Positions 51,260-61,153 of a stretch of 64,000 nt of DNA are shown here, piece by piece (position 1 is the first letter of the stretch; each line of letters opens with the position of its first letter). Position numbers and translations under genes: made by a program. This stretch comes from Pukyongia salina (GTDB taxonomy: Bacteria; Bacteroidota; Bacteroidia; Flavobacteriales; Flavobacteriaceae), in the NCBI RefSeq assembly GCF_002966125.1, contig NZ_CP027062.1, forward strand, positions 372,001 to 436,000, given 5' to 3'. The notes below the pieces were generated by a model. It was not told the origin of the DNA, made no database searches, and saw only the letters and a list, made by a program, of their open reading frames with translations.

Positions 51260-51288
51260 AAAAAAGCCACTCAATGAGTGGCTTTTTT
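51260..51288. terminator. Terminator shared by the FadL-type and giant genes (copy 1)
   Basis: AAAAAAGCCACTC-AAT-GAGTGGCTTTTTT is a perfect hairpin with T runs on both sides. It is the left end of the 4-kb direct repeat and recurs at 57131-57159. Confidence 0.9.
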
Positions 51289-54200
51289 TTATTAAGTATG
51301 GGGATGGACGTTATCGTTTTAGGGTAAAGTGTCCTTTAAACTCTTTTCGGGTTTCATCTTCGGTGTATTCCACCAAAAACCAGTAATCGCTCGAGGGCAT
51401 CGGGTTTCCGTTATAGGTGCCGTCCCAGCCCTCTCCCAAAGGACTCAACTGCTTAAGCAGCTTGCCGAACCTGTCAAATATATAAATTTTTGCCGTAGGG
51501 TCACCACCGGCGATCCCGATGATGTTCCAGGTGTCGTGATAGCCATCCTGGTTGGGAGTGACAAAACGAGGATAGTCGATGATACTCACCTCTACCGTTA
51601 CACTACCACAACCATTAACATCCTTGATCGTTACCAGGTGCATCCCCGGTAATACCCCCTCGAACAAGCCCTCACTCTGGAAAGGACCATCGTCCAGCTG
51701 GAAGCTATACTCCCCCAATCCCTCGGCCGTAGCCTGGATCGCATGGGCGCCCGCAAAGGCAGGTGTAACCACCTGTGCATCCCATGCAAGGGGCGGAGAC
51801 GATATGGTAACGGTCGTAACAGCCTCGGTGCTGCAGCCACTGTTGTTCTCGGTAACGATCACACTGTAGGTGCCACCACTAAGAGCAACGATCGATGGAT
51901 CGTCCTGACCCAACTGCAACTGTCCGTCGATAAACCATTCAAAACTATAAAGAGCAGGATCCAGACCCGTATCGATCACAGGGGGCGATAAAGATCCCTC
52001 CTCCTGGGGAATCGGATTGCCATTGGCATCCACACACAGGCGATAACTCTCCTCCAAAAATACCTCCGGTAATTCCTCTACCTTTAAGATCACCTGGGTA
52101 ATATCATAACAGTCCGTGCCACTGTTCTCCACCCGGGCGTAGATCAGCTGCGGGTTGATCGTATTGGCAAATGGACTGCCCAATGCATTGGTGTTGGCAT
52201 GAGCATCCTCCAGGGTAGGATGGAAACTCAACAGATAGACCGAAGGATCCTGACCCCCCAAAATCTGGTCGATCACCACCTGACTCTCCGCAGTACTGCC
52301 GTCCAGAACAAACTCCCCCAGACCGTCATTTGGCTCCACATTGTCACATATAATATACGGATCGGGAGTCGTGGCCACTGCACCCTCGCGCTCCTCGATC
52401 TCAAAACTCTGCTGGGCTATATAACAACCCGTATCACTGTTTAAGATCCCCACATAGATCGTCTGGGGATTGGTCGTGTTAGGATACGAAGTGGTGTTTA
52501 AGATCGGATTGAGCTGCGCATCGGCCTCCGCCTGACTCTCATAGAAACTCACCTGGAAGATCCCAGGATCCTGCCCCCCTAAGATCTCCTCGATCTTAGA
52601 GCTTAGATCAAACAACCCAAATCCATCCGAAGGTACCTCACACAAAATAAGAGGCGTAATGACAGCCGTAGCATCCGGAAGAGGATCAACGATCAACACC
52701 AACTCAACGATCTCAAAACATCCCTCAGGAATCGTATTGTTCTCTACCCGTACATAGATCGTCTGAGGACTACTGGTATTGGTATACATGGTAGGATCCA
52801 CTATCGCATTGAGCCCGTCGAAGGCCTCCTGGTAACTCTCATGATAGGTCAGATCCCAAGGACTACCCCCGGTGATCTGTAAGGCGGCCTGGGTGAGATC
52901 GAAAACCTCCATCCCATCCCCCGGATCATTCACATCACAGAGCGAAAGAGCCTCCGGAGTACCCGGCTCAGGATTGGCATTGACCCGAAGGGTTAAACTC
53001 ACCGTGGTATCCACACATCCACTGTTGCCGTCGGTAACCCGTACAAAAACCGTCTGGGGATTGCTTATATTCTCATAGGCCGTCGCAGGATCGATCGCAT
53101 TGGTATTGTTCTGCGCATCGGCCAGGGTCTCATAGTACTGTACCCCAACGCCCAATACACCACCGGTGATCTCATCGTTCTTTACCGTGAGATCAAACAA
53201 GGTAACACCATCATTGGGCTCACCCACATCATCACACACACTCAAAGGAGTGGGCTGGGTAACTCCAGGACCCTCAGGCGTCTGAAGCTCAAAGGAGGTA
53301 ATGGCAAAACAACCACTGCCATTGTGGGTCAATCGTACCCAGATCGTCTGAGGATTAGACGTATTCTGATAGGCCGTAGGCGTGCCGATAAAAGGCGTAC
53401 CCGCCTGTGCAGAAGCCAAACTCTCATGATAGGTGATCGTATGCTCACCAGGATCCTGACTGCCCAATACAGCAGCATCCTGAAGCGTAAGATCGAAGGT
53501 CTCTACCCCATTGCCCTCAGGATCACAGATCACCAAAGGATCTAACGTTAAGGGAACCACAGGGGTGGGAACCGCAATTAATTCTAACTCAACCACGCGG
53601 TAACAACCCGTGTTGAAAGGAGGAGGATTGATAGGAGAATAGGTCGCTCGTGCATAAACCGTCTGAGATCCCGATACAATATTCTGATACGGACTCGATA
53701 ACGCAAAAATACCCGCCTGGGCATCGGCCAGAGTCTCATGATAGGTGATCGCCACCAACTCCCCGCCGGCTATCTCCGTATTCTTACTGTTGAGATCGAA
53801 AAGCGCAAAACCATCGTTGTCCGCATCACAAACCTCCAAGGGCGTAGGAGTCACAGGAGAAGGAACCGGATTGACCACCAGATCCAAAGTGAAACCCTGA
53901 CTGGTCACACAACCCGTGGTGGCCCCCACAGCACGAATGTAGATCGTCTGAGGCTGAGGAACCTGATTGACATACGGACTGCTCAACGCATTGGCTCCCG
54001 TATCGGCATCTGCCTGGGTCTCGTGATAGGTGATCACAATACCCGGATCACCACCGGTGATCTCAAAGGTCTTACTCTCCAGATTGAAGGGCTCCATCTC
54101 ATCCCCGGGATTGTTTACATCACATAGCTCCAAAGGAGTAGGCGCATTGATCTGAGGTGGCAGGTTCACCTGTAACTCTAAGGTCGTCTGACCCTGACAT

Positions 54201-55282
54201 CCGTTGCTGATATCCTCAACAACCACATAGATCGTCTGGGGATTAGACAGGTTCGGATAGGCCGTGGTGTTCACAATGGCAATACTAAGGGCCGGATCCT
54301 CATAATAGGTGATCGTATAATCACTCGGGTTCAACGACCCCAAAATCTCAGCCTCGGCCTGGGTGAGATCAAACAAGGCAAAACCATCGTTGTCATCATC
54401 ACAAACCACCAAAGGCTGTGGATCGTTGATCAAAGGAGAATCCTGAACAATAAGGAGCAGGGTCGTGGTCGAATAACAACCCGTAGCAATATCGGTAAGA
54501 CGTACATAGACCGTCTGTAGAAAAGGATCCACATTGGCATAAGGACTCACCAGCGCATTGACATTGTTTTGGGCATCGGCAAGGGTCTCGTGGTAACTCA
54601 CCACCAAATTACCCGAAGGGTTCCCGTTGACCACATCCTCATCGGCATCGGTAAGGGTAAACTCCCCAAAACCATCATTGTCATCATCACAATAGGTTAA
54701 CGGATCAGGCTGAAAGATCTCAGGGGCCATCACAACCACCAGATCCATCGCAAAGGTGCCGTAGCAACCCGTCATGTTATCCTCCACACGTACATAGATC
54801 GTCTCACCCGCACTGGTATAAGGAATCGCTAAAGGATTGGTGTTGGCATCGGCATCCACCTGGGTGGGGTGATAACTTACACTCAAAGCCAAATTACCGT
54901 CCACGATCGTGGCATTCTGCATATTTAGATCGAAATCCTCAACCCCATCCCCATCATTGTCGCACTGCTCGAAAACAGGTACTTCAACAAAAGAAGGAAT
55001 ACTGCCCAAGATCAAACCAAAACTACCCACCGTATAACAACCCGCACTGTTCTCACCCCGTACCCAGATCACCTCACCACCACTGCCATAAGCATTGGCA
55101 GGCATGATAGGATTCAACCCAGCCTCAGCCTCAGGCTGACTCTGGTGATAGGTAAGGGTGACATTGACCAAAATGTTCAAAATCTCAGCATCCTTGCTCG
55201 TGAGATCAAAGATCTCTATCCCATCACCGTCGTTGTCGCAAATGAAATAATCACTGATGGGGTCTGTAATGGCAGGGGAATC
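51260..55282. repeat. Direct repeat, copy 1 (4,023 bp)
   Basis: This is almost identical to 57131-61153, offset 5,871 bp. It spans the terminator and the last 1323 codons of the first giant gene. Ten substitutions were seen by eye, all at sites that leave the encoded protein identical; the left edge is at the A run before the terminator, the right edge at a GAATC that then diverges. Confidence 0.95.
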
Positions 55283-57010
55283 GAATACCTGCAGATTGAG
55301 CGGGACGATATCGAAACATTCCCCGGGGTCTGTACTTTCAAGTCGGGCCCAAACCGTTTGAAATCCCTGCACAATATTTGCGTAGGCCGTTGGGGTAGGA
55401 ATAGGAAAAAGGCCATTTTGCGCGGCGGTTAAACTTTCGTAGTATTCCACAAAGGTATTGGCCTGACCGTTCATAATCTCAGCATCTTTGGTGGTGAGAT
55501 CAAAAATTCCGAAGCCATCATTAGGGAGCTCATCACAAAGCTCCAGATCTGTGGGTACAACTGCAACCGGATTAGGATTAAAGGTCACAGTAATTTCATC
55601 ACTTACAAAACATATACCTTCGAAGGCATCTACACGATATAGACCAGCCACCGTAACAGGTAAAGAGGGTCCCGTAGCTCCGGGTATAAGAACATTATTA
55701 AAAAACCATTGAAACGACCATAAAGGATCATCTATCCCGGTATCGAGGAGAACGGTTTCACCAACACAGCTATCAATATCCGGGCCTAGTGGTAATGCTA
55801 AAAGATTGAGATCGACCGGCAGTATGAATTCGTTATTAGTTTCATCTGTTTCATTCACAATTCCATTTCCAGTACCATCATCATCAACAACAGCAATTAA
55901 ATCGAAAAGAACCGGTGTACCTACGGGAATGTTCAGGGTTATCGAACCGGATTCGGAACCATCGATAGGGATTTCGGTAAAAGTTTGTGATTGACCAATT
56001 AATACCGCATCAGCATAGAATGCGATAGGAGTATTGGCAGGAAGTGGCGCTGTACTATTCACGTTGTAGACCGTATAATCCACATCTATATTATTGTTGG
56101 CACATAGCACCCCTAGATCATCTATAACTATGGTTGCATCGGGTATTTCCGAATTAACATTGGTGATAATGTTATTGATCATCACGAAATCCTGTCCCGA
56201 GGTAAGGCTGATAGGTATCATCGTGTCCCCTGGATTAACAATATTCTCCAGATCATAAAAATCCAGATCCATATTATACATATCGGAGGTTCCTGTATAG
56301 CTGTTTGTTCCGTTAAATGCATTGTTCCCCGGATTCAAGGGAGGATTATCTATTAATGTTCCATTTATAATTAAGCTTTCATTAACCGCCAATCCAGCAT
56401 CTCCTTCCCAGGCCAAAAATCCAATTTTTGCAAGGTCATCGGTAGCAACATCAATATTAGTAAGTGTTATATCCAGAGTTGGATTAGTAGACGAAACAAA
56501 CTCGAGTCCGTCGAAAAGACTAATTTGATTCAATAATAAAGCAGGATTCTCAAATATCACGGTAACCGACCATCCCCCGAAATCCGTGGCATTTCCACAA
56601 TATGCGGGAATAACGGCAGTAAGATCCAGATCTGCTAGCGTATAAGTTCCGTTACCATTTAGGTTCACTATATCGGTTACGTCTGCATAGGCCGCAAAGA
56701 AATCCAGGCCATTAAAATTTATACCGAAGGTCCGTTCAGCTGTGACTGCCGAGCCATTTAGTTCTACATTAAAATCACCCGGGCCTGAACCTCCCCAATA
56801 AAGTTTAGCGGCTACTAAGGTTCCTCCAGGTGGCATCGTAAAATTAGCGCTACTCTGTGTTAATATATTGCAAGGGTTTGCAGCAGTATTAAGAGTATTT
56901 CCGAAAGCCGTGAAATCGTAGCGGCCATTAAACTGTTCAAATAAGGTAACTGGCTGAGCAATTATTACAGAAGATAAAAGCAAAAATGCCAGGAGTAATA
57001 TTTTCTTCAC
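51311..57010 (-). CDS. Giant T9SS type B repeat protein (1899 aa)
   Basis: A signal peptide (LLLAFLLLSSVIIAQ) leads into a unique 576-residue head: a beta-rich domain with AAKLYWGGSGPGDFNVELNGS and GGWSVTVIFENP, then CARDB-like and Ig-like segments. From about residue 577 the protein is identical to the 2025-residue neighbour. Eleven shared repeats of about 90 residues each open with a (L)C(D)(D)xxDGxxxFDL motif, contain a TYHETLADAQ-like turn, and end with QTIYVRVE, then GCY; one more copy precedes them in the unique part. A PKD-like domain follows. The last 90 residues (PRFVTPNQDGYHDTWNI, IYIFDRFGKLLKQLSP, DYWFLVEYTEDETRKEFKGHFTLKR) are a gliding-motility-type T9SS type B sorting domain. 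It is probably a surface adhesin. Confidence 0.9.
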   Translation of the reverse strand: MKKILLLAFLLLSSVIIAQPVTLFEQFNGRYDFTAFGNTLNTAANPCNILTQSSANFTMPPGGTLVAAKLYWGGSGPGDFNVELNGSAVTAERTFGINFNGLDFFAAYADVTDIVNLNGNGTYTLADLDLTAVIPAYCGNATDFGGWSVTVIFENPALLLNQISLFDGLEFVSSTNPTLDITLTNIDVATDDLAKIGFLAWEGDAGLAVNESLIINGTLIDNPPLNPGNNAFNGTNSYTGTSDMYNMDLDFYDLENIVNPGDTMIPISLTSGQDFVMINNIITNVNSEIPDATIVIDDLGVLCANNNIDVDYTVYNVNSTAPLPANTPIAFYADAVLIGQSQTFTEIPIDGSESGSITLNIPVGTPVLFDLIAVVDDDGTGNGIVNETDETNNEFILPVDLNLLALPLGPDIDSCVGETVLLDTGIDDPLWSFQWFFNNVLIPGATGPSLPVTVAGLYRVDAFEGICFVSDEITVTFNPNPVAVVPTDLELCDELPNDGFGIFDLTTKDAEIMNGQANTFVEYYESLTAAQNGLFPIPTPTAYANIVQGFQTVWARLESTDPGECFDIVPLNLQVFDSPAITDPISDYFICDNDGDGIEIFDLTSKDAEILNILVNVTLTYHQSQPEAEAGLNPIMPANAYGSGGEVIWVRGENSAGCYTVGSFGLILGSIPSFVEVPVFEQCDNDGDGVEDFDLNMQNATIVDGNLALSVSYHPTQVDADANTNPLAIPYTSAGETIYVRVEDNMTGCYGTFAMDLVVVMAPEIFQPDPLTYCDDDNDGFGEFTLTDADEDVVNGNPSGNLVVSYHETLADAQNNVNALVSPYANVDPFLQTVYVRLTDIATGCYSTTTLLLIVQDSPLINDPQPLVVCDDDNDGFALFDLTQAEAEILGSLNPSDYTITYYEDPALSIAIVNTTAYPNLSNPQTIYVVVEDISNGCQGQTTLELQVNLPPQINAPTPLELCDVNNPGDEMEPFNLESKTFEITGGDPGIVITYHETQADADTGANALSSPYVNQVPQPQTIYIRAVGATTGCVTSQGFTLDLVVNPVPSPVTPTPLEVCDADNDGFALFDLNSKNTEIAGGELVAITYHETLADAQAGIFALSSPYQNIVSGSQTVYARATYSPINPPPFNTGCYRVVELELIAVPTPVVPLTLDPLVICDPEGNGVETFDLTLQDAAVLGSQDPGEHTITYHESLASAQAGTPFIGTPTAYQNTSNPQTIWVRLTHNGSGCFAITSFELQTPEGPGVTQPTPLSVCDDVGEPNDGVTLFDLTVKNDEITGGVLGVGVQYYETLADAQNNTNAIDPATAYENISNPQTVFVRVTDGNSGCVDTTVSLTLRVNANPEPGTPEALSLCDVNDPGDGMEVFDLTQAALQITGGSPWDLTYHESYQEAFDGLNAIVDPTMYTNTSSPQTIYVRVENNTIPEGCFEIVELVLIVDPLPDATAVITPLILCEVPSDGFGLFDLSSKIEEILGGQDPGIFQVSFYESQAEADAQLNPILNTTSYPNTTNPQTIYVGILNSDTGCYIAQQSFEIEEREGAVATTPDPYIICDNVEPNDGLGEFVLDGSTAESQVVIDQILGGQDPSVYLLSFHPTLEDAHANTNALGSPFANTINPQLIYARVENSGTDCYDITQVILKVEELPEVFLEESYRLCVDANGNPIPQEEGSLSPPVIDTGLDPALYSFEWFIDGQLQLGQDDPSIVALSGGTYSVIVTENNSGCSTEAVTTVTISSPPLAWDAQVVTPAFAGAHAIQATAEGLGEYSFQLDDGPFQSEGLFEGVLPGMHLVTIKDVNGCGSVTVEVSIIDYPRFVTPNQDGYHDTWNIIGIAGGDPTAKIYIFDRFGKLLKQLSPLGEGWDGTYNGNPMPSSDYWFLVEYTEDETRKEFKGHFTLKR

Positions 57011-57130
57011 AATTGAATTTTTTGGTTAAAAAGCGATATGAAAATAAGCATAAATTCCTAAAATTGAGAAAATTTAGTTTTAAATCCTGATTTCATGGAT
57101 AAAAATCAAATTGCGTCGATAAGCTTAACA

Positions 57131-57159
57131 AAAAAAGCCACTCAATGAGTGGCTTTTTT
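57131..57159. terminator. Terminator of the second giant gene (copy 2)
   Basis: This is the same hairpin sequence as 51260-51288, at the left end of the second repeat copy. It lies between the two giant genes. Confidence 0.9.
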
Positions 57160-60100
57160 TTATTAAGTATGGGGATGGACGTTATCGTTTTAGGGTAAAG
57201 TGTCCTTTAAACTCTTTTCGGGTTTCATCTTCGGTGTATTCCACCAAAAACCAGTAATCGCTCGAGGGCATCGGGTTTCCGTTATAGGTGCCGTCCCAGC
57301 CCTCTCCCAAAGGACTCAACTGCTTAAGCAGCTTGCCGAACCTGTCAAATATATAAATTTTTGCCGTAGGGTCACCACCGGCGATCCCGATGATGTTCCA
57401 GGTGTCGTGATAGCCATCCTGGTTGGGAGTGACAAAACGAGGATAGTCGATGATACTCACCTCTACCGTTACACTACCACAACCATTAACATCCTTGATC
57501 GTTACCAGGTGCATCCCCGGTAATACCCCCTCGAACAAGCCCTCACTCTGGAAAGGACCATCGTCCAGCTGGAAGCTATACTCCCCCAATCCCTCGGCCG
57601 TAGCCTGGATCGCATGGGCGCCCGCAAAGGCAGGTGTAACCACCTGTGCATCCCATGCAAGGGGCGGAGACGATATGGTAACGGTCGTAACAGCCTCGGT
57701 GCTGCAGCCACTGTTGTTCTCGGTAACGATCACACTGTAGGTGCCACCACTAAGAGCAACGATCGATGGATCGTCCTGACCCAACTGCAACTGTCCGTCG
57801 ATAAACCATTCAAAACTATAAAGAGCAGGATCCAGACCCGTATCGATCACAGGGGGCGATAAAGATCCCTCCTCCTGGGGAATCGGATTGCCATTGGCAT
57901 CCACACACAGGCGATAACTCTCCTCCAAAAATACCTCCGGTAATTCCTCTACCTTTAAGATCACCTGGGTAATATCATAACAGTCCGTGCCACTGTTCTC
58001 CACCCGGGCGTAGATCAGCTGCGGGTTGATCGTATTGGCAAATGGACTGCCCAATGCATTGGTGTTGGCATGAGCATCCTCCAGGGTAGGATGGAAACTC
58101 AACAGATAGACCGAAGGGTCCTGACCCCCCAAAATCTGGTCGATCACCACCTGACTCTCCGCAGTACTGCCGTCCAGAACAAACTCCCCCAGACCGTCAT
58201 TTGGCTCCACATTGTCACATATAATATACGGATCGGGAGTCGTGGCCACTGCACCCTCGCGCTCCTCGATCTCAAAACTCTGCTGGGCTATATAACAACC
58301 CGTATCACTGTTTAAGATCCCCACATAGATCGTCTGAGGATTGGTCGTGTTTGGATACGAAGTGGTGTTTAAGATCGGATTGAGCTGCGCATCGGCCTCC
58401 GCCTGACTCTCATAGAAACTCACCTGGAAGATCCCGGGATCCTGCCCCCCCAAGATCTCCTCGATCTTAGAGCTTAGATCAAACAACCCAAATCCATCCG
58501 AAGGTACCTCACACAAAATAAGAGGCGTAATGACAGCCGTAGCATCCGGAAGAGGATCAACGATCAACACCAACTCAACGATCTCAAAACATCCCTCAGG
58601 AATCGTATTGTTCTCTACCCGTACATAGATCGTCTGAGGACTACTGGTGTTGGTATACATGGTAGGATCCACTATCGCATTGAGCCCGTCGAAGGCCTCC
58701 TGGTAACTCTCATGATAGGTCAGATCCCAAGGACTACCCCCGGTGATCTGTAAGGCGGCCTGGGTGAGATCGAAAACCTCCATCCCATCCCCCGGATCAT
58801 TCACATCACAGAGCGAAAGAGCCTCCGGAGTACCCGGCTCAGGATTGGCATTGACCCGAAGGGTTAAACTCACCGTGGTATCCACACATCCACTGTTGCC
58901 GTCGGTAACCCGTACAAAAACCGTCTGGGGATTGCTTATATTCTCATAGGCCGTCGCAGGATCGATCGCATTGGTATTGTTCTGCGCATCGGCCAGGGTC
59001 TCATAGTACTGTACCCCAACGCCCAATACACCACCGGTGATCTCATCGTTCTTTACCGTGAGATCAAACAAGGTAACACCATCATTGGGCTCACCCACAT
59101 CATCACACACACTCAAAGGAGTGGGCTGGGTAACTCCAGGACCCTCAGGCGTCTGAAGCTCAAAGGAGGTAATGGCAAAACAACCACTGCCATTGTGGGT
59201 CAATCGTACCCAGATCGTCTGAGGATTAGACGTATTCTGATAGGCCGTAGGCGTGCCGATAAAAGGCGTACCCGCCTGTGCAGAAGCCAAACTCTCATGA
59301 TAGGTGATCGTATGCTCACCAGGATCCTGACTGCCCAATACAGCAGCATCCTGAAGCGTAAGATCGAAGGTCTCTACCCCATTGCCCTCAGGATCACAGA
59401 TCACCAAAGGATCTAACGTTAAGGGAACCACAGGGGTGGGAACCGCAATTAATTCTAACTCAACCACGCGGTAACAACCCGTGTTGAAAGGAGGAGGATT
59501 GATAGGAGAATAGGTCGCTCGTGCATAAACCGTCTGAGATCCCGATACAATATTCTGATACGGACTCGATAACGCAAAAATACCCGCCTGGGCATCGGCC
59601 AGAGTCTCATGATAGGTGATCGCCACCAACTCCCCGCCGGCTATCTCCGTATTCTTACTGTTGAGATCGAAAAGCGCAAAACCATCGTTGTCCGCATCAC
59701 AAACCTCCAAGGGCGTAGGAGTCACAGGAGAAGGAACCGGATTGACCACCAGATCCAAAGTGAAACCCTGACTGGTCACACAACCCGTGGTGGCCCCCAC
59801 AGCACGAATGTAGATCGTCTGAGGCTGAGGAACCTGATTGACATACGGACTGCTCAACGCATTGGCTCCCGTATCGGCATCTGCCTGGGTCTCGTGATAG
59901 GTGATCACAATACCCGGATCACCACCGGTGATCTCAAAGGTCTTACTCTCCAGATTGAAGGGCTCCATCTCATCCCCGGGATTGTTTACATCACATAGCT
60001 CCAAAGGAGTAGGCGCATTGATCTGAGGTGGCAGGTTCACCTGTAACTCTAAGGTCGTCTGACCCTGACATCCGTTGCTGATATCCTCAACAACCACATA

Positions 60101-61153
60101 GATCGTCTGGGGATTAGACAGGTTCGGATAGGCCGTGGTGTTCACAATGGCAATACTAAGGGCCGGATCCTCATAATAGGTGATCGTATAATCACTCGGG
60201 TTCAACGACCCCAAAATCTCAGCCTCGGCCTGGGTGAGATCAAACAAGGCAAAACCATCGTTGTCATCATCACAAACCACCAAAGGCTGTGGATCGTTGA
60301 TCAAAGGAGAATCCTGAACAATAAGGAGCAGGGTCGTGGTCGAATAACAACCCGTAGCAATATCGGTAAGACGTACATAGACCGTCTGTAGAAAAGGATC
60401 CACATTGGCATAAGGACTCACCAGCGCATTGACATTGTTTTGGGCATCGGCAAGGGTCTCGTGGTAACTCACCACCAAATTACCCGAAGGGTTCCCGTTG
60501 ACCACATCCTCATCGGCATCGGTAAGGGTAAACTCCCCAAAACCATCATTGTCATCATCACAATAGGTTAACGGATCAGGCTGAAAGATCTCAGGGGCCA
60601 TCACAACCACCAGATCCATCGCAAAGGTGCCGTAGCAACCCGTCATGTTATCCTCCACACGTACATAGATCGTCTCACCCGCACTGGTATAAGGAATCGC
60701 TAAAGGATTGGTGTTGGCATCGGCATCCACCTGGGTGGGGTGATAACTTACACTCAAAGCCAAATTACCATCCACGATCGTGGCATTCTGCATATTTAGA
60801 TCGAAATCCTCTACCCCATCCCCATCATTGTCGCACTGCTCGAAAACAGGTACTTCAACAAAAGAAGGAATACTGCCCAAGATCAAACCAAAACTACCCA
60901 CCGTATAACAACCCGCACTGTTCTCACCCCGTACCCAGATCACCTCACCACCACTGCCATAAGCATTGGCAGGCATGATAGGATTCAACCCAGCCTCAGC
61001 CTCAGGCTGACTCTGGTGATAGGTAAGGGTGACATTGACCAAAATGTTCAAAATCTCAGCATCCTTGCTCGTGAGATCAAAAATCTCTATCCCATCACCG
61101 TCGTTGTCGCAAATGAAATAATCACTAATGGGGTCTGTAATGGCAGGGGAATC
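57131..61153. repeat. Direct repeat, copy 2 (4,023 bp)
   Basis: This is the partner of 51260-55282. Both copies have the same orientation, so recombination between them would remove 5,871 bp, including the first giant gene's head. Confidence 0.95.

Noticed and set aside
51260-61153. The 4-kb repeat as pure assembly duplication
   Set aside because: The copies differ at about ten bases and have different flanks and heads, which a simple artefact would not create; still worth confirming with long reads.
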